A stretch of DNA of 15,798 nucleotides from JAWPMV01 sp038527215 (lineage in GTDB: Bacteria > Bacteroidota > Bacteroidia > J057): NCBI GenBank assembly GCA_038527215.1, contig JBCBGC010000164.1:1-15798 (forward strand), in the 5' to 3' direction. Position numbers and translations under genes: made by a program. Shown one piece after another: positions 6,191 to 13,226 of the stretch. Within the stretch, counting starts at the first letter, position 1. Every line of letters begins with the position of its first letter. Under the pieces are notes generated by a model, which did no database searches, was not told where the DNA came from, and worked only from the letters and a program-made list of their open reading frames with translations.

Positions 6191-7399
6191 TTAAGCGCGT
6201 TCTAAGATTGTTGCATATCCTTGCCCGACTCCCACACACATGGTAACCAGGGCATATTTTTTTCCAGTCAATTGTAATTCTAAAGCTGCGGAGTGCATGA
6301 TGCGCATACCCGTCATACCCAAGGGATGACCGATGGCTATGGCTCCGCCATTGGGGTTGAGGCGGGGATCATCGTCGGCCAATCCCCATGCTCGGGTACA
6401 GGCCAGGGCCTGGGCCGCAAAAGCTTCATTGAGTTCGATGACATCCATGTCTTCCATCTTCAAGCCTGCTTTGGCCAGGGCTTTATTGGAAGCGCCTACC
6501 GGGCCGATGCCCATGATGCGGGGCTCTACCCCGACCACAGCGGAAGAAACGATGCGAGCCATCGGTTTCAGGCCATATTGTTGGATGGCTGCGTCAGAGG
6601 CCACGATGGTGGCTCCCGCCCCATCATTCAAGCCGGAGGCATTGCCAGCGGTAACCGAACCACCTTCTCTTTTGAAAGCCGCCCGGAGCTTGCCCAACAC
6701 TTCTAAGGTGGTGCCTGGTTTGATGAACTCATCCTGGTCAAAGACCAAAGGCTCTTGCTTGCGACGAGGAATTTCTACCGAAACAATTTCCTTAGCCAGT
6801 CTGCCATTTCGCTGGGCTTCGGCCGCTTTCATCTGCGACCAGTAGGCAAATTTATCCTGATCTTCCCGACTGATGCCGTACATTTCTACCAGGTTCTCGG
6901 CCGTTTGGCCCATACCATCGGTCCCGTACAAGTCCTTCATTTTGCCGTTGACAAAGCGCCAGCCAAAGCTGCTGTCGTGCATCTGAGCATCCCGGCCAAA
7001 GGGTTTCGAAACTTTGGAAATGACCCAGGGACCGCGGGTCATGTGCTCCACGCCTCCACTGATGAAGACGTCCCCATCCCCGGTTTTAATCGCCCGGTGG
7101 GCGTGAATGATGGCTGACATGCCAGAAGAGCATAAGCGGTTGAGGGTTTCTCCGGGAACGGACCAGGGCAAGCCTGCCAACAAAAGACACATGCGGGCCA
7201 CGTTCCGGTTATCCTCCCCTGCCTGATTGGCGCAGCCCATGATGACGTCCTCATAAGCCTCCGCGGGAATTTCCGGGTTTCTGGCTACCAGTTCCCGAAT
7301 GACCAACGCACCGAGATCATCGGTGCGGATGGGAGAGAGGGTCCCGGTGAATTTTCCGATTGGGGTGCGAACCCCGTCTATGATGTATGCTTCTTTCAT
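6191..7399 (-). CDS. paaJ: PaaJ: 3-oxoadipyl-CoA / 3-oxo-5,6-dehydrosuberyl-CoA thiolase
   Basis: 402 residues, full thiolase length. The acyl-accepting cysteine is C90 in LNRLCSSGMSAI, the active-site histidine is H358 in IAIGHPLGMTGMR, and the second cysteine is C388 in TMCVGVGQG. NEAFAAQ carries the conserved Asn region. The subgroup matches PcaF/PaaJ-type beta-ketoadipyl-CoA thiolases (REDQDKFAYWSQMKAAEAQ and DDPRLNPNGGAIAIGHP). In this pathway the enzyme acts twice: on 3-oxo-5,6-dehydrosuberyl-CoA made by PaaZ, and at the end on 3-oxoadipyl-CoA to give acetyl-CoA and succinyl-CoA. It lies between paaH (52 bp upstream) and paaZ (13 bp downstream). A PcaF role in protocatechuate degradation is the alternative, but context argues for PaaJ. 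Confidence 0.93.
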   Translation of the reverse strand: MKEAYIIDGVRTPIGKFTGTLSPIRTDDLGALVIRELVARNPEIPAEAYEDVIMGCANQAGEDNRNVARMCLLLAGLPWSVPGETLNRLCSSGMSAIIHAHRAIKTGDGDVFISGGVEHMTRGPWVISKVSKPFGRDAQMHDSSFGWRFVNGKMKDLYGTDGMGQTAENLVEMYGISREDQDKFAYWSQMKAAEAQRNGRLAKEIVSVEIPRRKQEPLVFDQDEFIKPGTTLEVLGKLRAAFKREGGSVTAGNASGLNDGAGATIVASDAAIQQYGLKPMARIVSSAVVGVEPRIMGIGPVGASNKALAKAGLKMEDMDVIELNEAFAAQALACTRAWGLADDDPRLNPNGGAIAIGHPLGMTGMRIMHSAALELQLTGKKYALVTMCVGVGQGYATILERA

Positions 7400-7451
7400 G
7401 TTTCCTTTTTATTGAGCAGTCCTTAGCTGCATGGGGAGGGTGCAAGATTTA

Positions 7452-8618
7452 TCAGCCGCCCTTCCCAAAGAAATTCAAGTTATTTCGAGCCATGGTGCGC
7501 AGCAACGGGCAGCAGCGGTAGCGATCTTCATGGTATTCGTGGTACAGTGCATCGAGGCGGTTCACACACATTTCCAGACCTAGCTCATCCGCCCAGGCCA
7601 ACAAGCCTTTGGGGTAATTCACGCCCTTGGTCATGGCAGTGTCTATGTCCGCCGCAGAGGCAATGCCAAAATGCAGGGCATCAGCCGCTTCGTTGATCAA
7701 CATGGCCACGATTCGGTCCACGATCAATTGGCCCAGGATGGCATCTTCATTAGGCAGAGGTTTTTCTGCTCCTTCGGCATAATCGTAATAGCCCCGGCCG
7801 CTTTTTCTGCCCCAATATCCTGCTTCAGATAGCCTTTTTTGGGTAAAAGAAGGGCGATAGCGAGGATCATAGTAAAAGGCCTTAAAGACCGTTTCCGTTA
7901 CAATATAATTGACATCATTGCCGATAAAATCCATCAACTCAAAGGGTCCCATGCGGAAGCCTCCAATGGTTTTCATGGCCCAGTCGATGGTCGCCACATC
8001 CGCTAGCCCTTCTTCATAGATGCGCAGGGCTTCTCCATAAAAGGGGCGTGCCACTTTATTGACGATAAAGCCTGGGGTATCCTTGGCCAGCACGGTGAGC
8101 TTGCCCCATCCATCGATGATGTTTCGGGTCTGGGCTAAGACTTCCGGTGCGGTCTGAATAGCAGGCACGATTTCTACCAGTTTCATCAAAGGAGCCGGAT
8201 TGAAAAAATGGATGCCAATGAACCGTGCTGGCTTCTGCAGAGAAGCTGCCAAAGAGGCGATGGACAAGGAAGAGGTGTTGGAAGCAATGACGCAGCTATC
8301 TGAAACGAGGCTTTCCAATTCCTGGAACACGCTTTTCTTGATCTCTGGATTTTCGACAATGGCTTCTATCACCAAATCGCAGCCCTTAAAGGCCTGGAGT
8401 TGGTCAGCGTATTGGATGCGGGCCTGAATGGCTTGAGCTTCTTCTGTTTGGACCCGGCCTTTTTCTACCAGTCGAGCCATGATTTTGGCCAGCTTGGCCT
8501 GGCTTTTTTCCAGAGCTGCCGCCTGAGTATCATACAACACCACCTGGCAGCCAGCGGTGGAAGCGACCTGCGCAATGCCGCTGCCCATGGTACCTGATCC
8601 GATAATTCCGACTTGCAT
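7452..8618 (-). CDS. paaH: PaaH: 3-hydroxyadipyl-CoA dehydrogenase (3-hydroxyacyl-CoA dehydrogenase family)
   Basis: 388 residues. The NAD-binding Rossmann motif is IIGSGTMGSGIAQ (5-17), with D30 after the second strand. The catalytic histidine is H137 in GIHFFNPAPLMKLVEIV, paired with E149. After the 180-residue NAD domain comes a first 3HCDH C-terminal domain (GFIVNKVARPFYGEALRI to GRKSGRGYYDY) and then a second, shorter copy of that domain to the end (LINEAADALHFGIASAADID, TKGVNYPKGLLAWADE). It is longer than single-domain HBDH enzymes (about 280) and shorter than E. coli PaaH (about 475). It oxidises 3-hydroxyadipyl-CoA with NAD+. It lies 19 bp after paaG. The role comes from context; the family also serves butyrate or general beta-oxidation. 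Confidence 0.9.
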   Translation of the reverse strand: MQVGIIGSGTMGSGIAQVASTAGCQVVLYDTQAAALEKSQAKLAKIMARLVEKGRVQTEEAQAIQARIQYADQLQAFKGCDLVIEAIVENPEIKKSVFQELESLVSDSCVIASNTSSLSIASLAASLQKPARFIGIHFFNPAPLMKLVEIVPAIQTAPEVLAQTRNIIDGWGKLTVLAKDTPGFIVNKVARPFYGEALRIYEEGLADVATIDWAMKTIGGFRMGPFELMDFIGNDVNYIVTETVFKAFYYDPRYRPSFTQKRLSEAGYWGRKSGRGYYDYAEGAEKPLPNEDAILGQLIVDRIVAMLINEAADALHFGIASAADIDTAMTKGVNYPKGLLAWADELGLEMCVNRLDALYHEYHEDRYRCCPLLRTMARNNLNFFGKGG

Positions 8619-8637
8619 GAGATAAGGGCTTAGGGAC

Positions 8638-9417
8638 TTATTTTCCTTTAAAGACCGCTTTTCTTTTTTCTAAAAATGCGGCTACGCCTTCTTGATAATC
8701 TTCCGTCTCACTGGCAGTTACCTGTAGCTCATTTTCCAGGACCAATTGTTCCGTCAAACTCCGCTCCATGGAACCGTGGAAGGCCTGCTTGGTCAGGGCC
8801 AGTCCCCGAGTAGGCATGTGAGCCAGTTTTGCGGCTAATTTTTCCGCTTCCGCCATAAAGGTATCCACCGGGAAAAATTTATAGATCATGCCCATGCTTT
8901 CCGCTTCCTGAGCCGAGACCTTATCTCCCATCATGGCCAGGGCTTTGGCTTTTTGAAACCCAATCAAGCGAGGTAAGAAATACGTACCAGCACTGTCTGG
9001 AATCAACCCAATGGCACTGAAAGCCTGAATAAAACTGGCTTTCTCGGTAGCAATGACAATGTCGCAGGCCAGGGCAATATTGGCTCCCGCTCCAGCTGCT
9101 ACCCCATTTACCGCAGCGACCACGGGTTTGGGGAGTTGCGTGATTTTTTCAATGATGGGGGTATAGTGTTCCCGGAGGATGGTAGGAAAGCCGGGCATCA
9201 GTTCCGGGTTAGTTACTTCGACCAAATCCTGTCCGGCACAAAAGGCCTTCCCGGCTCCGGTAATCATGACCGCCCGAATGTTTTCGTCAGCGGCACAGGC
9301 GTCCAGGGCAGCTTGGAAAGCCAAGGCCGTTTCGCGATTGATGCTGTTATAGGATTCGGGTCGGTTGAGGGTGATGCGGCCGACACCGCCGTTTTTTTCG
9401 AAGAGGAGCGAGCTCAT
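8638..9417 (-). CDS. paaG: PaaG: 1,2-epoxyphenylacetyl-CoA isomerase (crotonase family)
   Basis: 259 residues, family length. Oxyanion-hole segments are AFCAGQDLVEV (58-68) and GVAAGAGANIALACD (105-119). The GLIPDSAGTYFLPR stretch (137-150) holds D141, matching the Asp of the PaaG signature 'GLIPDxGGT'. Classical hydratase glutamates are absent at both positions (GANIALACD and AFSAIGL), as expected for an isomerase rather than a hydratase. The C-terminal 'EGVAAFLEKRKAVFKGK' ending is typical. It converts ring-1,2-epoxyphenylacetyl-CoA to oxepin-CoA and also shifts a double bond later in the pathway. It is the first gene of the paaG-H-J-Z run, 165 bp downstream of paaD. No clear promoter box was found in that gap; an AGAAAGGAA stretch sits about 17 bp before the ATG. 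Confidence 0.92.
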   Translation of the reverse strand: MSSLLFEKNGGVGRITLNRPESYNSINRETALAFQAALDACAADENIRAVMITGAGKAFCAGQDLVEVTNPELMPGFPTILREHYTPIIEKITQLPKPVVAAVNGVAAGAGANIALACDIVIATEKASFIQAFSAIGLIPDSAGTYFLPRLIGFQKAKALAMMGDKVSAQEAESMGMIYKFFPVDTFMAEAEKLAAKLAHMPTRGLALTKQAFHGSMERSLTEQLVLENELQVTASETEDYQEGVAAFLEKRKAVFKGK

Positions 9418-9533
9418 GTAGGTAGTGTTATTCCTTTCTAATTTTCCGGCAAGAGGACTTTCCCAACCAGAAAAAGGGTCTATTTTTTAGCGTGATAGGG
9501 GTTTTTCCTGAGGGTAGCTTCTACTTATTTTAG

Positions 9534-9562
9534 AAAAAAGGGTAGCGGCCACCACGCCCTTT
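9534..9562 (-). terminator. Possible intrinsic terminator after paaD
   Basis: On the minus strand, 20 bp after the paaD stop codon, AAAGGGCG ... CG.. CCCTTT can pair as an outer AAAGGG/CCCTTT stem plus inner pairs, and is followed by a run of six T. The stem is imperfect. It could end or attenuate the paaE-A-B-C-D message before paaG. Confidence 0.4.
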
Positions 9563-9582
9563 ATTTGCCTGCCTTCACCGGC

Positions 9583-10086
9583 TTACCGCAAACACTTGAA
9601 GTAATCAAAGGGTTCCAGACAATCGTTGCACTGAAACAAAGCCTTGCAGGCCGTAGAGCCAAACTGGCTCAACATTCGGGTGTTTTTGGAGCCACATCGG
9701 GTGCAGGGCACGATTTTTTCGCCATGCAAAAGAGCCAGCTTGTCTCCGGTTTCGGCCAGAGGTGGCGCAATGCCATAATCGGCCAATTGCTGACGCCCTT
9801 TTTCGGTCAACCAGTCCGTGGTCCAGGCTGGTGAGAGCACCAATTCAACCTCCGTTTCATAGCCAGCCCGATTCAGGGTTTGCTTGATCTCATCAGAAAT
9901 GGTGTCCATGGCCGGACAACCGGAGTAAGTAGGGGTGATTTTCACCTTTACTTTTTGTCCGACCTGCTCTACTGATCTTACCACGCCCATATCCATGATG
10001 GACAAGACCGGAATCTCAGGATCACTGACCGAGGTCAGCAAACGGAGTAGTTGCTCATCTTGTATGTAAGGCGCCGAATTTACCAT
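9583..10086 (-). CDS. paaD: PaaD: iron-sulfur/diiron maturation factor of the phenylacetyl-CoA epoxidase
   Basis: 167 residues. Residues 1-95 are a MIP18/DUF59 domain (SDPEIPVLSIMDMGVV, 21-36; PTYSGCPAMDTI with C57). The C-terminal 45 residues form a zinc- or Fe-S-binding ribbon: C128, C131, C153, C156, with further cysteines at C147 and C165 (PCTRCGSKN ... CNDCLEPFDYFKC). This two-part layout is specific to PaaD and separates it from stand-alone SufT/MIP18 proteins. It is needed for assembly or maturation of the PaaABCE enzyme in known systems; the exact step is unresolved. The gene overlaps paaC by 7 bp, so translation is probably coupled. It is the last gene of the epoxidase block. Confidence 0.95.
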   Translation of the reverse strand: MVNSAPYIQDEQLLRLLTSVSDPEIPVLSIMDMGVVRSVEQVGQKVKVKITPTYSGCPAMDTISDEIKQTLNRAGYETEVELVLSPAWTTDWLTEKGRQQLADYGIAPPLAETGDKLALLHGEKIVPCTRCGSKNTRMLSQFGSTACKALFQCNDCLEPFDYFKCLR

Positions 10087-10823
10087 TGCATTTGAGGATA
10101 GGCACGCTGCATATACTGCAAGTCCGCCAGGATATATCCAAAGTGTTCTGAGTGAATGCCTTGCTTCCCGCCGCCACGTTGCCAGCCATCTTCCGGAACC
10201 TGAAGCTCCGCAGCTTGCATCAAGCCTTTTATCTCCAGGTAATAGGCGGCCTCTAGTTCTGCCAGGTCTGCCCCTACCCCAAATTCCTTCATTTCTTTCT
10301 CGACCGGACTCTCAGCGAACAGTTCTTTGGTGTATGGATAAAGGTGGTCAACTGCCTCTTGCATCTTTGCCTTGCTTTCCGCTGTACCTGCGCCCAGGCG
10401 TTTCATCCACTCGGAAGAAAACCGATGATGATAGTTGACCTCTTTGATAGATTTCTCGGCTATGGCAGCCAATTGTTCATCCGGACTTTGGCGGAGATGC
10501 TCCAGCAACAGACGATGGTAAGCATCGAAGAAGTACTGTCGGGCGATCACAAAGCCAAAGTGGGTGTTGGGCTGCTCAACCAGGAGGACATTTTTGTACT
10601 CATGACTGTAACGCAGGAAAGCGATATCGTCTTCTGTCTTATCGCCTTCGCCAACCTTGGCGGCATACTGGAAGTAATTCCGTACCTGACCGAAGAGGTC
10701 CAGGGAGATATTGGTCAGGGCAATGTCCGTTTCCAGGGTAGGGCCATGTCCACACAATTCAGACAGGCGGTGTCCCAGCACCAAGGCATTGTCCCCGAGA
10801 TGATATAAATATTGCTCCAGCAT
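10080..10823 (-). CDS. paaC: PaaC: structural subunit of ring-1,2-phenylacetyl-CoA epoxidase
   Basis: 247 residues, all-helical ferritin-like fold, close to the E. coli length. Recognisable stretches are LGDNALVLGHRLSELCGHGP (9-28), LDLFGQVRNYFQYAA, YKNVLLVEQPNTHFGFVIARQ and KEVNYHHRFSSEWMKRLGAG. The last is the equivalent of a diiron helix, although PaaC is known as the non-catalytic partner that stabilises PaaA. The C-terminal end with HSEHFGYILADLQYMQRAYP is typical. It forms the PaaAC heterodimer core of the cytoplasmic monooxygenase that epoxidises phenylacetyl-CoA. The gene is 2 bp downstream of paaB and overlaps paaD by 7 bp. Confidence 0.96.
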   Translation of the reverse strand: MLEQYLYHLGDNALVLGHRLSELCGHGPTLETDIALTNISLDLFGQVRNYFQYAAKVGEGDKTEDDIAFLRYSHEYKNVLLVEQPNTHFGFVIARQYFFDAYHRLLLEHLRQSPDEQLAAIAEKSIKEVNYHHRFSSEWMKRLGAGTAESKAKMQEAVDHLYPYTKELFAESPVEKEMKEFGVGADLAELEAAYYLEIKGLMQAAELQVPEDGWQRGGGKQGIHSEHFGYILADLQYMQRAYPQMQW

Positions 10824-10825
10824 GC

Positions 10826-11110
10826 TTACATGTGTTTGAGTTCGTCGGGGAGTTCGTAAAAGGTGGGGTGCCGGTAAACCTTGTCCGCAGCAGGTTCAAA
10901 TAGCTCTCCCTTATTCTCGGGCTGGGAAGCAGTAATGTCCTTGGACTCCACTACCCAAATGCTCACCCCTTCCTGCCGGCGCGTATATACGTCGCGCGCG
11001 TTCTCAATCGCCATGGTGGCATCAGCAGCGTGCAAACTGCCTACATGGCGGTGTTCCAGACCGTTTTTGCTCCGGATAAACACTTCCCAAATGGGCCATT
11101 CCTTTTTCAT
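10826..11110 (-). CDS. paaB: PaaB: small subunit of ring-1,2-phenylacetyl-CoA epoxidase
   Basis: 94 residues, matching the roughly 95-residue family. The signature WEVFIRSKNGLEHRHVGSLH (8-27) is diagnostic, followed by ADATMAIENARDVYTRRQEG and the end SIWVVESKDI. PaaB bridges PaaAC dimers in the epoxidase complex and has no catalytic residues of its own. The start codon overlaps the paaA stop by 4 bp (ATGA type), so translation is probably coupled, and paaC begins 2 bp after its stop. There is no realistic alternative assignment. Confidence 0.97.
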   Translation of the reverse strand: MKKEWPIWEVFIRSKNGLEHRHVGSLHAADATMAIENARDVYTRRQEGVSIWVVESKDITASQPENKGELFEPAADKVYRHPTFYELPDELKHM

Positions 11111-12042
11111 GAGGTTACGGTTTGTTTGTCTGCGTATGCTAAAGCGGCTTCTCTGACCCAGGCGCCTTCATCCCAGGCGGCATTACGGGCGGCGAGACGT
11201 TCTTTGTTACAAGGGCCGTGGCCTTTGACGACCTGCCAGAATTCTTCCCAATCTATTTCGCCAAAATCATAGTGTCCACGCTCCTCGTTCCACTTCAGAT
11301 CAGGATCGGGAATGGAGATGCCCAGGATATCAGCCTGTGGAACCGTAATGTCTACAAATTGCTGGCGCAACTCGTCATTGGTTTTGCGCTTGATCTTCCA
11401 CTTCATAGACTGCTCAGTATGCGTAGAGACCGCATCTGGCGGACCAAACATCATGAGAGAAGGCCACCACCAGCGGTTCAAGGCATCTTGCGCCATTTGT
11501 TTTTGGGCTTCGGTTCCTTCACAGAGGGCCAGCATGATTTCGTATCCCTGGCGTTGGTGAAAGCTCTCTTCCTTGCAAATCCGCACCATGGCGCGGGCAT
11601 AAGGTCCGTAAGAGGTTCGGGTCAGCATCACCTGATTGATGATAGCGGCACCGTCCACCAACCAGCCAATGGCTCCAATATCCGCCCAGCTAAGAGTGGG
11701 ATAGTTGAAGATGGAAGAATATTTGGCTTTCCCGCTGTTCAACTGCTCAAAAAGCTCATCCCGGGTGATGCCCAGGGTTTCCGCAGCACTGTATAGATAC
11801 AATCCATGCCCCGCTTCATCCTGAACCTTGGCCAGGAGAGCAACCTTGCGGCGCAAAGAAGGGGCACGCGTAATCCAGTTCCCTTCCGGAAGCATGCCCA
11901 CGATTTCGGAATGCGCATGCTGAGAAATCTGCCGGATATGCGTCTTGCGATATTTCTCCGGCATCCAGTCCTTGGGCTCAATGTTTTCTCCCGCATCTAT
12001 GCGGGCCTGAAAAGCCTGTTCGAGTTGATCGATATTAGACAT
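11107..12042 (-). CDS. paaA: PaaA: catalytic diiron subunit of ring-1,2-phenylacetyl-CoA epoxidase
   Basis: 311 residues, normal length. The diiron ligands fall in helices as E46 (AHSEIVGM), E76 and H79 (VQDEAGHG), D130 (WLVDGAAI), E159 and H162 (KEESFHQRQG). This is a constant offset of four from the E. coli PaaA ligands, so the site is intact. The segment PSLRRKVALLAKVQDEAGHGLYLY is diagnostic. With PaaB, PaaC and the reductase PaaE it uses O2 and NADPH to form the 1,2-epoxide of phenylacetyl-CoA. It lies 11 bp after paaE and overlaps paaB by 4 bp. The order paaE-A-B-C-D puts the reductase first, unlike E. coli where paaE follows paaD. Confidence 0.98.
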   Translation of the reverse strand: MSNIDQLEQAFQARIDAGENIEPKDWMPEKYRKTHIRQISQHAHSEIVGMLPEGNWITRAPSLRRKVALLAKVQDEAGHGLYLYSAAETLGITRDELFEQLNSGKAKYSSIFNYPTLSWADIGAIGWLVDGAAIINQVMLTRTSYGPYARAMVRICKEESFHQRQGYEIMLALCEGTEAQKQMAQDALNRWWWPSLMMFGPPDAVSTHTEQSMKWKIKRKTNDELRQQFVDITVPQADILGISIPDPDLKWNEERGHYDFGEIDWEEFWQVVKGHGPCNKERLAARNAAWDEGAWVREAALAYADKQTVTS

Positions 12043-12053
12043 CTCTTTATGAT

Positions 12054-13130
12054 TTAGCTATCAAAATCTACCACTACTTTTTCTGAGAGCGGCACCGCCT
12101 GACAAGTCAGAATGTAACCCGCTTCTACTTCTTCTTTTTCCAGAGCATAGTTTACCGCCATGTCTACCTCCCCTTCGAGCAGTTTGGCCCGACACGTACA
12201 ACAAACCCCTCCTTTGCAAGCAAAAGGCAAATCTGCCGCTTGTTGCAGGGCTGCATCCAGGATATTGTTGGAGCCTTGCGGCAAACTGAAGGTGAAAGTT
12301 TTTCCGCCTTCCAGGATACTGAGTTCCGTCATTTTACCTGAAGAAACCCTATCCTTGTATCGATCCGCTGTTCCCTGCTTGATTCCGCTGGTATTAAATA
12401 GTTCGAAATGGACCTTTTCTTCGTCCACGCCTTTTTCCAGCAAGAAATCCCTGATCATGAAAATCATCTCGTTGGGTCCGCAGATGAAAAAATGATCGGC
12501 CTCTTCCAGGTTTACCAGGGCTTTACAGATGATGTCCAGTTTTTCGAGGTTAATCCGTCCGTTGAACAGGGGCGTACTGCGGGCTTCCTTGGTGAGAAAA
12601 TGGAATATTTCAAAGCGCTCCAGGTATTCGTTCTTAAGGGCTTCGATTTCCTCTTTCAGAATGATGGAAGCGACACTTTGGTTGGTATAAAAGAGTTTGA
12701 ACCGTGCCTCGGGCTCTTCTTCCAGATGGGTGCGGATGATAGACAAAATGGGCGTAATCCCACTCCCTGCAGCAAAGGCGACATAGGTGCGGGCTGCTTC
12801 GGGAGCTACGGGTACAAAAAAGCGACCGTTGGGCGGCATAACTTCTAAGCGGTCCCCTACTTGAAGGATGTCATTGGCAAAAGTGGAGAATTTACCGCCT
12901 TCGATTTTTTTCACCGCTACCTTCCAGCTATCATCCAGTGGGGAGGAGCACAAAGAATAAGAACGCCTTACCTCTTCTCCATCAATGACCGCTTTCAAGG
13001 TCAAATACTGCCCTTGTTGATATTGAAAGGTCTCTTTGAGCGCCTCTGCGATCTCAAATTCCACTACCGCGCAATCCTCGGTGGTCTTATAAATATCCTT
13101 GACCGGTAACGAATAAAAGCTGGAACTCAT
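12054..13130 (-). CDS. paaE: PaaE: ferredoxin-NADP reductase-type electron donor of the phenylacetyl-CoA epoxidase
   Basis: 358 residues from the ATG at 13130. An ATG at 13166 would add 12 residues but lies upstream of the predicted transcription start and inside the operator, so the downstream start (MSSSFYSLPV) is preferred. Domains: FAD-binding with RRSYSLCSS, NAD(P)-binding with FAAGSGITPILSIIRT and HFFICGPNEMI, then a C-terminal plant-type [2Fe-2S] ferredoxin with cysteines C305, C310, C313 and C343 (CKGGVCCTC; ILTCQA), numbered from the preferred start. A fifth cysteine, C311, sits next to a ligand. The protein passes electrons from NADPH through FAD and the Fe-S cluster to PaaA. It is first in the operon, directly behind the palindromic operator. 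Confidence 0.95.
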   Translation of the reverse strand: MSSSFYSLPVKDIYKTTEDCAVVEFEIAEALKETFQYQQGQYLTLKAVIDGEEVRRSYSLCSSPLDDSWKVAVKKIEGGKFSTFANDILQVGDRLEVMPPNGRFFVPVAPEAARTYVAFAAGSGITPILSIIRTHLEEEPEARFKLFYTNQSVASIILKEEIEALKNEYLERFEIFHFLTKEARSTPLFNGRINLEKLDIICKALVNLEEADHFFICGPNEMIFMIRDFLLEKGVDEEKVHFELFNTSGIKQGTADRYKDRVSSGKMTELSILEGGKTFTFSLPQGSNNILDAALQQAADLPFACKGGVCCTCRAKLLEGEVDMAVNYALEKEEVEAGYILTCQAVPLSEKVVVDFDS

Positions 13131-13154
13131 ACCACTAATACTTATTAGCACAAA

Positions 13155-13170
13155 ACTAATGAACATTAGT
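13155..13170. promoter_or_regulatory. Palindromic operator, PaaR/TetR-like
   Basis: ACTAATG-AA-CATTAGT is a perfect inverted repeat with 7-bp arms. It matches the form CNAACGNNCGTTNG that I recall for the TetR-family repressor PaaR of Thermus, with one symmetric change per half (C to T, G to A). It overlaps the paaE promoter, where a repressor released by phenylacetyl-CoA would act. The regulator itself is not in the window. Confidence 0.6.
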
Positions 13171-13178
13171 TAGTTTTG
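13171..13178 (+). promoter_or_regulatory. Possible -7 box for the divergent SMP-30 gene
   Basis: TAGTTTTG on the plus strand fits TAnnTTTG and mirrors the minus-strand box at 13151-13158. The two form CAAAACTAA ... TTAGTTTTG (9-bp arms, 10 bp apart) around the operator. No good TTG lies at the right distance upstream (TTA at 13145-13147 is the nearest), so this box may be weak or just part of the dyad. Confidence 0.4.
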
Positions 13179-13226
13179 CAAGTTCATTTTTCCTGTTATT
13201 ATTCGTTCATCTTACCCGCTTCTGCG

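Larger units (their letters stand above)
13151..13181 (-). promoter_or_regulatory. paaE promoter (minus strand), Bacteroidota type
   Basis: On the minus strand TTG (rc of 13179-13181) is followed after 20 bp by TAGTTTTG (13158 to 13151), fitting the TTG-N(17-23)-TAnnTTTG consensus of the primary sigma factor in Bacteroidota. The expected transcription start is about 13145, giving a leader of roughly 15 bases to the ATG at 13130. The palindromic operator lies within the spacer and extends into the -7 box. Confidence 0.65.

Noticed and set aside
13131..13166. Upstream ATG giving a 370-residue PaaE
   Set aside because: It lies inside the operator and upstream of the expected transcription start; the added residues (MFISFVLISISG) are not part of the reductase fold.
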